NCBI RefSeq assembly: GCF_000350225.1
Contig: NW_005178519.1
Span: 58,944-122,943 of the forward strand
Reading direction: 5' to 3'
DNA length: 64,000 nt
DNA from: Chondrus crispus
Taxonomy: Eukaryota > Rhodophyta > Florideophyceae > Gigartinales > Gigartinaceae
The first letter of the stretch is position 1. Each line of letters starts with the position of its first letter. The position numbers and the translations under genes are program-made. The notes under the pieces are model-generated. The model searched no databases. It saw only the letters and a program-made list of their open reading frames with translations, and was not told the origin of the DNA. Below, piece by piece: positions 52,359 through 62,518 of the stretch.

Positions 52359-53544
52359 ATGGTGCGCCCGGAGAAGTACGTAAAAGAAAGTCGTAGTTTT
52401 TTGTTATTTACTTAGATTGAAGGTAGGTGCTGACTGTCTCGAAACTTGTGACTTTTATCGGCTTGTGTTTGTGTCATCCAGACGAATCAAAACTGAAGCA
52501 GACTTGCAAGTATTTCTCCAATCTCGACAGTTTGCGGTATGTTATTTGAGCCCTTTTAGTGAAAGTCCCCTCAACGAAATACTTGTATCCGGACAAGTTG
52601 TGCGAGAGGTCGAGGAGAACTGACATGAATGCGGGGCGTGGTTTTGTGCGGTCTAAACATAGGAACTATGGGCGTTCCTGTTGCGGTTGAACCAATCCGT
52701 TAAGAACAAGAAGCGAAGTGCAGTTAGTCGCTCCGATGTTTCGAAGAGCGTTCTTCGCACCCTCGAGATGTTGGAAAAGTTGGAGGAGTGGATACACGAC
52801 CTCCCACCGGTGAAACAACCCTCGCGCTTTGGGAACGCGGCGTTCCGTTCATGGCATTCGCGTTTGTGTGACCGGGCTCTGATGCTTATGAGTCCAATTG
52901 TTGACGCTGTCGGGGAGGGCGAGTACACACGCATCACTGGGACGTCGATGGAAATGCTGATCGAGGAGTTGGCGGAGTACCTGAAGACAAGCTTTGGGAA
53001 TGAGACTCGTATCGACTACGGCTCCGGGCACGAGGCGCATTTTTTAGTGATGTTATACTGTCTCTGGAAGATTGGGGTTTACGGAGAAGAAGACGACGAG
53101 GACCTGGTTTTGTTGGTATTCCAGGCATATCTCAACGTGACACGGTTGCTTCAGAGGGAGTACATGCTAGAACCGGCGGGAAGCCATGGAGTGTGGGGGT
53201 TGGACGACTATTCGTTCCTTCCGTTTCTATGGGGTAGCTCGCAGCTGGAAGACTCCAAGAGAATCCCACCATCCGTGATCTCAGATGACGCGATGTTGGC
53301 CGAGCACAGGGAAGAGTATTTGTACTTGGATGCGATTGCGTTCATCAAAGAATTGAAGACGGGACCTTTCTTTGAGCATTCACGGATGCTGTTCGATATC
53401 AGCCAGGTGAAAGAAGGCTGGCCAAAGATCAATCAGGGGATGATTAAGATGTACAAGGGGGAGGTGTGGAAGAAGCGACCTGTGATTCAGCATTTCCTGT
53501 TCGGGAGCGTGTTCAAGTACCAAAGCCGAGCCAATGAGGAGTAA
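52359..53544 (+). CDS. PTPA: PP2A phosphatase activator (PTPA), three exons
   Basis: Peptidyl-prolyl isomerase-like activator needed for assembling active PP2A. Exons 52359-52375, 52482-52536 and 52663-53544 join to 317 aa. The first exon is only 17 nt (MVRPE plus part of K), the second gives RIKTEADLQVFLQSRQFA and the third opens with ELWAFLLRLNQSVKNKK; together they restore the family start. Conserved parts include GNAAFRSWHSRL, TRIDYGSGHEAHFLVMLYCL, GSHGVWGLDDYSFLPFLWGS and INQGMIKMYKGEVWKKRPVI. Introns of 106 and 126 nt with donors GTACGT and GTATGT. The two short exons were inferred by me from splice signals and family wording. Confidence 0.94.
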
Positions 53545-54568
53545 GCTGCTGTGCTCGCGAGCGGAGGTGATGTCAGTAGCTAGAAAAATGCCGTTGCGAG
53601 AAAGCCTTCCTCCGAGCGGCTGAGAATCGGCGACTGGAACAGATCGGCAGTGCGGCTCGGTTTTGTTGATGTACATTGCGCAGGTCACGCGTGCAGGTAT
53701 ACATTGTAATGGTCGGGCGCAAAGCGCTCCCGCCTTGACATCAACCGGTCATTCTACAGCATGTGGAGTGACGCGGATGAATGTTCAGGACTTGATAAAG
53801 AAGCAACTCGAACGCGCGGTTGGAGTTTTTCGATGAAGCATCTCTACGTTTGAACCAAGACGCCCTCCGCGATGTCTCCGCTGTCAAGGCATGTTGCTCG
53901 TAGATGTAGAAGTAGCCATAAGATACTGGGGGGCGGCAGAGATTTAAAAATCTGGCGGTTGTGTTGGTGCGGATAGACGAATATTTTGTTGCAGACTTGG
54001 GGTTTTCTGCCTCTTCAGAGGCAAGTTGAGATGAACATGATCTTTACTCCTGCGTGTTTACCCTTGACGGGTGGGCGTCAAAGAGGCCGTCAAAGAGGCG
54101 GCATGGAACCGTACACAAGACTCATGCCCGTCCATGCTGTCTTAAAGGAGGCCCTGTGTAGTACCTCAGTGGTACTGAACAGCATGGCTTGTGACAGCGA
54201 TGAAAGTGGGGCAGTAGGCAGATTGGTTATAGACAAGAGCGTTCTAAAAACAACAAAAAAAAAGAAATGGGTGACATTCTAAAGCCGCGGCAGTGCAACA
54301 GGCAACGCGGCAGGCAGTGCGGCAGCAAGCGCAAACCTTCCCAACTGTCAGCATCACCTTATTGGACGCCTCACCCCCTCAAACGATCTTCAGTAGGGTT
54401 CGTGCAATCAACATTTACCGTAAGGGTAGCCGTCCAAGTGCCATCTGCGCTAACCACATTTTGTCACAAACACCAACCTCTCGTCTGCCATCTCCCTTGG
54501 CAACGCCGCCCATCGGTGACCGGGTCCCCCAGCCTTTCCCTCCCGTCATCGAGCACTGCATCCCGGGC
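53545..54568. other. intergenic, PTPA to aspartic protease
   Basis: About 1 kb. Includes a short direct repeat GGCGTCAAAGAGGCCGTCAA near 54073, an A-rich stretch at 54247-54267 and a GCGGCAG-type repeat at 54285-54325. The protease frame is open back to 54293 without an ATG. No other gene. Confidence 0.45.
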
Positions 54569-56554
54569 ATGACTTTCACCAGGCGGCTCGCCGTCGTCTT
54601 GTTGATCTCGGGACTGTCTTTGTTTGTTGTGTCACCATGTATTGCCACCTCTTTCTCGGCCCCGCTGGAGATGCGGCAACCCAGACCAAGATCTAGGAAT
54701 TCCACCTCATCTCGCGGGTTTCCGTCCGTCGTACGACTTGTCGAGTTCGAAATTGACCCTCTATCACGCCGCTTTCCAAAGCTCACCGGTTTTCTCGTAC
54801 GCAATCGCCTCCGCAGCAGGATGCCAGTCACGACCCGATTCCACAATGTACAGCTCTACGGTGGTATGGTCGCCGTCGGCGAGTATTACGCAAAAGTGAA
54901 AATCGGAGGTCAGACATTGCGCGTTCAGATTGATACCGGCTCAGCTACTCTGGCAGTGCCTGTCAAGGAGTGCGAAAATTGTAAGAGGGGAGACATGCGC
55001 TATTCTATTGACGATTCGAACAGCGGCATAGCCACTCAGATTGGTTGTGACGACGAGGCGTGTAGTGATAATACTTGTTCTCCGTTTGGCTGCGGGGCCT
55101 GCTCATCCAGTAAGGCTTGCTGCGCGAAAAGCGACCACTCCAAATGCGCTTTCCATCTCAATTTTGGTGATGGCAGTGGCGCCAAAGGTATCTTGATTCG
55201 CGATGAACTTGAGTGGGGTGATGTCAAGTTCCCTGTCACGTTTGGCGGTATCAGGAGTGATTCACCAGACTTTGAGCGATCCCAGGTTGATGGCATCCTC
55301 GGCATGGCCTACCCCACCTTAGCGTGCAACCCGAGCTGCATTACACCAACTTTTGAATCGCTGAGAGAAAAGGTTCCTATGAAAAGCCTCTTCACCATCT
55401 GCATCACGTATGACTCGGGCCAGATTATTCTCGGAGATTACGATCCAGCGCTCAGCACGCAGAAGATTTCATGGGTGCCACTGGAATTGTCAAACCCGCC
55501 GAGCTTCTATTCATTCCCCCTCGTCGGAAACCTCAAAGTGAACGACCACGATTTACCCTTGCCCTCATATACTAGAGCCATCGTCGATTCCGGTACTACA
55601 CTGATTGTCTTTTCCCACGCGACGTTTGAAAAGTTCAAGAAGCATTTGCAGAGCAACTACTGTGATGTTCCAGGTCTTTGTGGTTCACAGTCGTGGTTCA
55701 AGCCCGCACATTGTACGCGGATTTCAGACGAGGATCGCAAAAAGCTGCCTACCCTCAAGTTTGGAGTGAAAGGGTTCGTGATCACGCTCGAACCGTCGGA
55801 GTACCTTATCAATTACGCGTCCAAAGGGCGCGAATTTTGGTGCGTCGGGATCATGGCCTTGGATTCCATGAGCGGGGGCGTTGATGTCATATTTGGCAAC
55901 ACGGTGATGAAGAAATACGTCACAATCTATGATAGGGAAAACAAACGGGTAGGATTCGCCGAGTCAGATACGAGCTGCGGATCCGATGTACATAAGATTA
56001 AAGGTCGGCCGGATGCTCTACCCATCCCAAATGCAGACGGGAACGATGACGCCGAGAATGTCTCGGATGATGACGAGGCTGAGGACGAAGTTACATCTGG
56101 ACAATCACCACCCAAGAAGCCTGATGCGCTGTCAAAGAACTCACCGGATAATGAATCAAACGGCAAAGTAGGTGCGGGCGCCGCGGGGTCTGGGTCTGTG
56201 ACTGGCAGTTGTAGCGCAGCAACGGATTGCGGCACATGCTCGAGAGTCGCTGGAGTGGACTGCGTCTGGAGATCATCGGATGGGCGATGTGAGGAGGGCG
56301 AGGCTGGTTTGCTCATGTGCACTGTAGATAGTTTAGCTGGCAAATTTGTTTATGTAGTAGGGGGAGCACTAGTTGCGGTCGTGGTCGTCGTTGCACTTAT
56401 TGCTGCGGTGGTGCATTCATACCGCAAGCGACAGGGAGCTTCTGTTGGTACTGGTGAAGAACAAGGGGAAGTGGAGCAGCCACTTGCACAAAACGAAGTC
56501 GATACAAGGAGCGCATTTGCGATTGAAGATGAGGACGCACCAAATCCGCAGTAA
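54569..56554 (+). CDS. membrane-anchored pepsin-family aspartic protease
   Basis: Secretory-pathway endopeptidase of family A1. ATG 54569 gives 661 aa with a signal sequence at residues 5-26 (RRLAVVLLISGLSLFVVSPC). The two catalytic Asp are D122 in QIDTGSATLAVP and D340 in AIVDSGTTLIVF. A Cys-rich insert (residues 135-193) sits between the first Asp and the flap, and the flap reads NFGDGSGAKG, so the usual flap Tyr is Phe. After the protease (end about 475) comes an acidic linker and then a PSI-like module, CSAATDCGTCSRVAGVDCVW. A transmembrane helix (FVYVVGGALVAVVVVVALIA, about 588-611) and a cytosolic tail finish the protein. Likely faces the lumen or cell exterior. Confidence 0.92.
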   Translation: MTFTRRLAVVLLISGLSLFVVSPCIATSFSAPLEMRQPRPRSRNSTSSRGFPSVVRLVEFEIDPLSRRFPKLTGFLVRNRLRSRMPVTTRFHNVQLYGGMVAVGEYYAKVKIGGQTLRVQIDTGSATLAVPVKECENCKRGDMRYSIDDSNSGIATQIGCDDEACSDNTCSPFGCGACSSSKACCAKSDHSKCAFHLNFGDGSGAKGILIRDELEWGDVKFPVTFGGIRSDSPDFERSQVDGILGMAYPTLACNPSCITPTFESLREKVPMKSLFTICITYDSGQIILGDYDPALSTQKISWVPLELSNPPSFYSFPLVGNLKVNDHDLPLPSYTRAIVDSGTTLIVFSHATFEKFKKHLQSNYCDVPGLCGSQSWFKPAHCTRISDEDRKKLPTLKFGVKGFVITLEPSEYLINYASKGREFWCVGIMALDSMSGGVDVIFGNTVMKKYVTIYDRENKRVGFAESDTSCGSDVHKIKGRPDALPIPNADGNDDAENVSDDDEAEDEVTSGQSPPKKPDALSKNSPDNESNGKVGAGAAGSGSVTGSCSAATDCGTCSRVAGVDCVWRSSDGRCEEGEAGLLMCTVDSLAGKFVYVVGGALVAVVVVVALIAAVVHSYRKRQGASVGTGEEQGEVEQPLAQNEVDTRSAFAIEDEDAPNPQ

Positions 56555-56891
56555 AGGGAAAGGGGAAGCTGGTCGTCTAGCCCATGTTTATAAGAGAGGC
56601 GGCTTCCGAAATTCTGGGGTTCCTATATAAAGACAAAGGATTTCTGTCTGATTTTGAATAGCACGATATTGGTTAACTTGCTGCGCAGGAAGGTGTATCT
56701 TCGATCCATCGATTTTGTCAAATTGGCAATTGTCCTTTGCACTGAAATTGTCGCGAAGACTTCAGCATCAACACGCGTAGTGCCGGCCATAGCCAATAGA
56801 TTGTCGAATTCGCTGGCTAGAAGTGAGCCCGATCTCCCGAAGGAACAAGCGTTTACCAACGACGGGGATAACCCGCGCTCAGACGTTTGCG
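56555..56891. other. intergenic, aspartic protease to SET gene
   Basis: About 340 bases serving as the SET gene's promoter and leader. No further gene or repeat is seen. Confidence 0.5.
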
Positions 56892-58592
56892 ATGGATCAA
56901 CAGCTTTGTTTTGCGCTTGGCATGCCGGTGCAATGCATGGTCTCCCGAACAGCACAGCAAAGTATGTGCAGTAGTTCTCGGGCAGTATTATCGTCTCTAC
57001 AAAAATTCCACCTCAGTGCAAGGTGTCTGGCAATGTCCATGAACGATACAGATGCAAACAGCGAAGCAGAGGATTTTCGCGTACAGGACTCACTGCCCGT
57101 CCTGTTGAATTGGTGCACGAACAAGGGGGTGGAATTGCATTCTGTTGAAGTGCTTTCCCGTGATGGGCAGCGGGGCCTCTACGCCAAGACGGACATCAAC
57201 GCCGGGGATTGCATCGTTTCGATTCCAAGACAATCTGCTATTATTGCAAACATTGCAGATGAATCACCACCTAACTTTTACGAGCTTGGTGGGCTTTCGA
57301 AAGAATTCTGGCAAAGCGCGGCATGGGAAGCTCGTTTAGCGGTGGTGCTCCTGGACGAATGCGCACGCGGAAAGGACTCGCCATTCTATGAATACATCAT
57401 GACCCTCCCACGGGATCCATGGTGCGCACTATGGGCATTCGAGAAACTTGGAGGGGCTCTTGTATCAAAGCAACTGCAACCGTATCATATGCATAGTGTT
57501 GCGCGCGAGTACCGCGACCACGTCAAACATACGCTTGTGTTACTGCGGAAAGCACTGCCGAAGGCCAAGCATTCTTTGGTGACTCTCGAACGTTATTCAT
57601 GGGCTAATGCAATATGTCAGAGTCGAGGTTTCGGCATCCCCGTTGTGGGCACCATTGCCAACCACAACAGATTCACGAAGGGCTCTTCACCTTCACATTT
57701 CCAGAAGCGAGATGAGGTGGTGCCTATTCGGTATGCGCTCTTCCCGGGCCTTGATATGGCAAATCATTCGGTGCACTGCCAGACATCCTTCAAGTATGAT
57801 GCTGACGCTGACATCTACAGGGTGCACACTGGCACGAATTTCGCGGCTGGGGAGCAAGTCTTCCTGTCATATGGTTCGAAATCGAACGATGACTTGATGT
57901 TTTTCTACAGTTTCGTTGAGGGTAACAATCCGGCAAACACGGTTAAGCTTCCGGACTTTCGGGAGTGGATCCTAGATTTAGGGCATGAGTATTCGCAAAA
58001 AGACTCTGACTGGGACGCAAAACTTGAAGTATTACAGAAGAACCACCTCACACAACCAGCCAAGTCACATGTATTCGAACTTGACAAAGTCCCTGACGAA
58101 TTAATGCTCGCAGTTCGCATTGCAGTTGCTTCAAATGAAGATCTCTCCAAGCTCAAGAAAGACATAGAGGAGCAGCCAGATTGCAGACATAAACCAGTCG
58201 GTCTGAATAATGAGCTCGACGCATGGCACGCCATCGACGTGAAATGCCAAGCGCTATTGGCAGAAGCAGGAGATTTCACAGAAGATCAACAAGAGTCGCT
58301 CACAAAGATGTTTTCCAAGCGTCCGTGCAGTGCAGTCTGGAGATGGGGAGAGGAAGGATCAGACGGGGAGGTGATGTACAAGTATGAAAGGCAAACGGTG
58401 CTTAGTGTTACATCAGACAGAGTGCGCCATTTTGCGCGGATCAGCTCAGCTGTTGGACGCGTTTGTACTGTTCTTATGCCTCCTTCACAATCCTTATTGA
58501 AAGCAGATCTGTTCACAGGGATGGACGACACTGAGACATCAGGGGTTTTCAAGTTTGCAATCCCGCCTGATGATATAAACCTAACTTCATGA
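56892..58592 (+). CDS. SET-domain lysine methyltransferase, Rubisco LSMT/SETD-like
   Basis: Non-histone SET methyltransferase of the Rubisco-large-subunit/aldolase LSMT and SETD3/6 class. ATG 56892 gives 566 aa; residues 1-50 (MVSRTAQQSMCSSSRAVLSS) look like an organelle leader, and later ATGs within it are alternatives. The split SET domain starts at LPVLLNWCTNKGVEL, with GQRGLYAKTDINAGDCIVSI. Cofactor and active-site segments are ERYSWANAICQSRGFG, LFPGLDMANHS (about 290) and EQVFLSYGSKSNDDLMFFY (about 324). The helical Rubisco-LSMT substrate-binding region follows. The substrate cannot be told from sequence. Confidence 0.9.
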   Translation: MDQQLCFALGMPVQCMVSRTAQQSMCSSSRAVLSSLQKFHLSARCLAMSMNDTDANSEAEDFRVQDSLPVLLNWCTNKGVELHSVEVLSRDGQRGLYAKTDINAGDCIVSIPRQSAIIANIADESPPNFYELGGLSKEFWQSAAWEARLAVVLLDECARGKDSPFYEYIMTLPRDPWCALWAFEKLGGALVSKQLQPYHMHSVAREYRDHVKHTLVLLRKALPKAKHSLVTLERYSWANAICQSRGFGIPVVGTIANHNRFTKGSSPSHFQKRDEVVPIRYALFPGLDMANHSVHCQTSFKYDADADIYRVHTGTNFAAGEQVFLSYGSKSNDDLMFFYSFVEGNNPANTVKLPDFREWILDLGHEYSQKDSDWDAKLEVLQKNHLTQPAKSHVFELDKVPDELMLAVRIAVASNEDLSKLKKDIEEQPDCRHKPVGLNNELDAWHAIDVKCQALLAEAGDFTEDQQESLTKMFSKRPCSAVWRWGEEGSDGEVMYKYERQTVLSVTSDRVRHFARISSAVGRVCTVLMPPSQSLLKADLFTGMDDTETSGVFKFAIPPDDINLTS

Positions 58593-58991
58593 TGCGCAGT
58601 AGCTTTCACCGCGGGGAACAGTTCCCTGGTGCTTGGGGCGGGCATTTACATATTTGACTCTCGGTTGTCAACTATTAAAAAGGAGCTCTTCCTAGGGAAT
58701 CTCATGGCCAGTTCTAGGTCCAAGAGAGTGAATTGCTATTTGTCTGAAAGTACCGAGCGTTCAGGTCGCCAGTGACTGTCCACGCGGAGTCATTATGCTG
58801 TCGCAAGACACTTCATATCACCATGATACGCGAATGGTCCTACTGCCCAAAGAGTCCGTGAAGGAAAGTCCTGCTAAATTGTTTACAACTCTCACTCGCT
58901 CGAAAGGCTACGGGGACGCGAAGAAGCAGTGACGAACAGAGGCATTGGCAAAAGCGAACCGCCGGCCTCGTTCCCCTGTGGGGTGTGCTCT
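58593..58991. other. convergent intergenic, SET / ATP synthase d
   Basis: About 400 bases of 3' flanks. No gene or repeat is seen. Confidence 0.5.
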
Positions 58992-59576
58992 CTACTCAGA
59001 CACGAACCATCTATTGTTGGCAATGTCATCTTCGATAGAAGCCTTCACGGTCGGGTACTTCTCAAGAAACTCATCGACGGTCAGGGTATCGATGTTATCA
59101 CGCAAGAAGGTAACCTCGCTGGCGCGCTGCTCAAGCTCGACGACAGTTTCTTCTGCCTCCTTGCCAAGCTTCGCGAACTCGGCCAAGATCGGATCGAACA
59201 GTTCGTCAAGTTTCTTGGCGAATATCTCCTTCTCAGCGGTAACATCCGGAACGGGGGCGTTTTCGTGAATCTCCTTGAGCTCTTTGACAAGGCCGGGATA
59301 TTTCACTGAAGACTCCCACTCATCCCAATTAATGGTAGTCGCGTCCGCCGAGACCATGCGGATGGCATCATCCTCAAGTTCGCGAAGCGAGTTCAGTTGC
59401 GAGCGGATCTGCGGGTCTTGGAACTCTTGGAACCAATCAGTAGGTTTGAAGCGCTCGGTTTGACCGGCGGGGGCCGCCTTTTCAACGGCCGTGGTTGCGA
59501 GAGCACGTGATGCTACTCTCGACCCCGCCGTGTCGCGGGTTCCCCGCAGAACCCCGACGGCAAGTTGGCGGAGCAT
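58992..59576 (-). CDS. mitochondrial ATP synthase subunit d
   Basis: Peripheral-stalk subunit of mitochondrial F1Fo ATP synthase. The preferred ATG at 59576 starts MLRQLAVGVLRGTRDTAGSR, a good mitochondrial presequence, and gives 194 aa. The frame is open to an earlier ATG at 59744 that would add 56 residues of less convincing sequence. The family core is INWDEWESSVKYPGLVKELK, then a long coiled helix (KLDELFDPILAEFAKLGKEA) and the conserved end LTVDEFLEKYPTVKASIEDD followed by NNRWFVSE. Divergent from UFL1. Confidence 0.85.
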   Translation of the reverse strand: MLRQLAVGVLRGTRDTAGSRVASRALATTAVEKAAPAGQTERFKPTDWFQEFQDPQIRSQLNSLRELEDDAIRMVSADATTINWDEWESSVKYPGLVKELKEIHENAPVPDVTAEKEIFAKKLDELFDPILAEFAKLGKEAEETVVELEQRASEVTFLRDNIDTLTVDEFLEKYPTVKASIEDDIANNRWFVSE

Positions 59577-60000
59577 GTTTGGTCGAAGCTGAGCGTCCTC
59601 GTAGAGCTGGGCGATCTGCGGTAAAGTTCCCTGACAGGCGGTATGGAAGCTGTGGGACGGAGAAAGCATGGACAGGGGTGTGGCGTGGTGTGGTCCATAC
59701 CGATGCTGTATCTGACGCAGGGCAGGAGAGGCCAGATTGCTCATCGGTTGATGGCGATGCGAATTCCCAATTACAGCTTATGTAAGCTCCAACATTCTAG
59801 GAAAAGATTCTGGTAACCGTCCAGCAAGGCATCAATCTTCTTTTGCATCGCGCGTGATACCGCACTTCACAGTCTCAAAGCTTTGTCATCACCAGGAAAC
59901 AAGTCAATGTGAACAAAGGTAGACCGACGCTCTTCTCGCAGGGGGAGCTGCTTCGAACGTCGAGCTTCCGGTGCAGGTTCTGCAAATTCCTCACTCCGAA
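59577..60000. other. divergent promoter, ATP synthase d / UFL1
   Basis: About 420 bases, part of which is coding if the upstream ATG at 59744 is used. No repeat seen. Confidence 0.5.
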
Positions 60001-62406
60001 ATGGAAGAGATTCTGGACTTGCAGCGGCAACTGGCTGCGGCGCAGTTGGGGACAACTTCGCAAAAGCTGTCAGAACGAAACTGCGTCGAACTCGTCATGA
60101 AATTGCAATCTCTCAATCTCATCGATCTAATCTTCACTCGCTCTGGAAAAGAATATCTTACCCATAAACAGCTGGTGATTGAAATCGAGGATGAATTGCT
60201 GGCTCGTGGCGGTCGCACTAACGTTATCGATTTACCAGACGCCCTAAATGTCGAACTATTCCACATACAGTCAAAAATCCCGGAAATCATCGCTGCGTCA
60301 GAAGAGTCAACGCGTCTTGTGCGCGGCGAATTGCTCACGGATTATTACCTGGCCAGTATTGCCGAGGAGATCAATGACAGCATAACGTCGTCAGAGCACG
60401 GACTTGACGAAATTGGATCCATTGCTTCGCGATACGCACTGCCCGTGGATGTCGTGCGTGAAACCGTCAAGTTACACCTAGGTTCGGTCATCAGCGCAAC
60501 GTTGGACGCGCAAAACCCAGACCTCATTCGCTCTGCAGCCTCCATTGCCCGCGACCGCGCTGCGGCGCGGGGACTGGTTCGCGCCATCACATCTCCGACC
60601 GTCCTGTCTGAAGCTGCGAAGGAGCGCGACTTAGAACTAACGCTGGTATCGAGCGTGGTTGACGATATGTTGAAAAACGGAGAGCTGACTGGTTCTGTTG
60701 CCGGCAGGGGAAATCGAGCTATTTTTGTGCCCGCAGTTTATGCGAAGGCTGCAGTACATGCCGCTTCATCAGCGTTCGGCTCCAATGGCTTCATTACAAA
60801 GAGCAAGATAGAGAGAATGTACATACCGGACCTGGGCGCTTTTGTTGCGGATAACTTATCGGACGCTATTGTGCTCAATGAGTGCATTGTAGGACCTTCA
60901 CTGATTGATACTTTGGCTACTTCTGCCGCTGAAGCTGTGTCCGGAGGTGCGTGGCTGGACATTGAAGCTGCGCTTCCTCCTGATATTCCAGAGAGCGACG
61001 TGGGTGCAGTTTTCGATCGTTTGAAGCAGTCGATACAACCTGGGGACGAAGGAAAGGGCGAGGAGACAAAGACCAGCGGGGCCAAGCCTTCGCGATCTCG
61101 ACGGAAAGCGAAAGCGGCCAACACCGACGCGAACAAAGCAAACGACACTTCTGGAACGCAATTGTTCTTCGGACACCGCTTTGTTGTATCTCCAGCGTTG
61201 AGCAAGAGTGTCTCAAAAAGACTAGTAGATGATGCAAAAGCGAAATCAAAAGAACGGGCACGCTTGATGTCAGAGAACATGTCAACCGTAGTGACGGATA
61301 CCAGCCATGATGCAAAGGAAGCAGCGGTACCGAGCGACTCTTCAAGGAAAGGGAAAGGAAAAGGACGACGAAGAGCAGGAGCGAAAGAGAAGTCAACCAA
61401 AAGCAACAGTGCCGGTTCGAGCGCTTCAACTAACACTAATGGCCCTCCCATCACTGTTCCATCACTGGAAGAAGCGATCCAGATTGTTCTGTCAGAAGAA
61501 GAACTTTGTCGTGCTATCGAGAATGACTTCCTAGGGTCTTCTACAGCTGGTGATGACATGCTCTCCTGTCTCATGGAAGATATTTATAGCAACATACAGT
61601 CGCAGTACATATCATTAGCTGAGGATGCGGTAGAAGCTCTGATGAGAGAGCGCATGGTGGCCAAGATGACGCGCGAAAAGGAACTACTAACAGGCCTGGA
61701 ACAAGCAGAGCTGTATTACAAGGCAACAGAGAGCTTTCCTGAAGAGGAGCTTGCAACCGCCAGCCAATGTTGGGTCATAGACGAGATCTGCACGAATTCT
61801 CTTTGTCGAGTGGTAGACGCAGTGACACAGGGAAGCGGAATCTTCGAAGCGAGTATCGTCCAGGCACATAGTTTGTCCTCGAAGAAGGAAAAAATGGAGG
61901 TAATACGGACAGTGTTACCGAAGCTTGCGCCTCCGCTCGAAACAAAGCTGCGAACATTTGTGAGCGTGGTAAGCGACAAGGGCAGTGGCGCGGTTCCGAA
62001 GTTTCTTGAATTGTACGACGAGAATACTGATTTGCTAGACCTGCCAGCTCGGCGGCCGCTCGACAGCAAAAGGGTGAAAGTCGCTCATACAGAGGCGCGC
62101 ACACGGATGAAGCAGGCACTCAAAGATCAAGACCTGACGGGCAGCAAATCTTTAGTCATGGCGACAGCGCTTGTTCATGCGAGCGGGGCAGGAGGAGTAG
62201 TTGTGCAAGTGCCCCCTGACGCAGTGATGGGGTTCTGCAAGGCCACTGAAGAACGGTCGCGGCCATCGTCGCAGGGGGATGCATTAGCGGCTCTCAGGGA
62301 AGCCGTTGAGCAGGTGGGGAATGGAGATAGTGACGGGGCCGCCGAGGAAACAAGGATACTGGAGATCCGGGAGAAGGTCGCGGTATTGCTTGCTACACTT
62401 GTATGA
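60001..62406 (+). CDS. UFL1: E3 UFM1-protein ligase 1 (UFL1)
   Basis: Scaffold E3 that attaches UFM1, with DDRGK1, to ribosomes and other targets at the ER. ATG 60001 gives 801 aa, matching animal and plant UFL1 (about 790-820). The conserved N-terminus runs almost unbroken: QRQLAAAQLGTTSQKLSERN, then TRSGKEYLTHKQLVIEIEDE, RGGRTNVIDLPDALNVELFH, GELLTDYYLASIAEEINDSI, and RGLVRAITSPTVLSEAA. The central winged helices include RGNRAIFVPAVYAKAAVHAA. A Lys/Ser-rich linker (about 355-480) and a helical C-terminal domain follow. Single exon. Confidence 0.96.
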   Translation: MEEILDLQRQLAAAQLGTTSQKLSERNCVELVMKLQSLNLIDLIFTRSGKEYLTHKQLVIEIEDELLARGGRTNVIDLPDALNVELFHIQSKIPEIIAASEESTRLVRGELLTDYYLASIAEEINDSITSSEHGLDEIGSIASRYALPVDVVRETVKLHLGSVISATLDAQNPDLIRSAASIARDRAAARGLVRAITSPTVLSEAAKERDLELTLVSSVVDDMLKNGELTGSVAGRGNRAIFVPAVYAKAAVHAASSAFGSNGFITKSKIERMYIPDLGAFVADNLSDAIVLNECIVGPSLIDTLATSAAEAVSGGAWLDIEAALPPDIPESDVGAVFDRLKQSIQPGDEGKGEETKTSGAKPSRSRRKAKAANTDANKANDTSGTQLFFGHRFVVSPALSKSVSKRLVDDAKAKSKERARLMSENMSTVVTDTSHDAKEAAVPSDSSRKGKGKGRRRAGAKEKSTKSNSAGSSASTNTNGPPITVPSLEEAIQIVLSEEELCRAIENDFLGSSTAGDDMLSCLMEDIYSNIQSQYISLAEDAVEALMRERMVAKMTREKELLTGLEQAELYYKATESFPEEELATASQCWVIDEICTNSLCRVVDAVTQGSGIFEASIVQAHSLSSKKEKMEVIRTVLPKLAPPLETKLRTFVSVVSDKGSGAVPKFLELYDENTDLLDLPARRPLDSKRVKVAHTEARTRMKQALKDQDLTGSKSLVMATALVHASGAGGVVVQVPPDAVMGFCKATEERSRPSSQGDALAALREAVEQVGNGDSDGAAEETRILEIREKVAVLLATLV

Positions 62407-62518
62407 CGTAGATTGTTGTCATGTAAATCGAAGCCGGATAGTTTCCGAAACCAAGCTTTGGGGCATCTAAACATGAACCTTAGCTGATGTACGCGAGCGA
62501 ACAAACTTTGTGCAGAAA

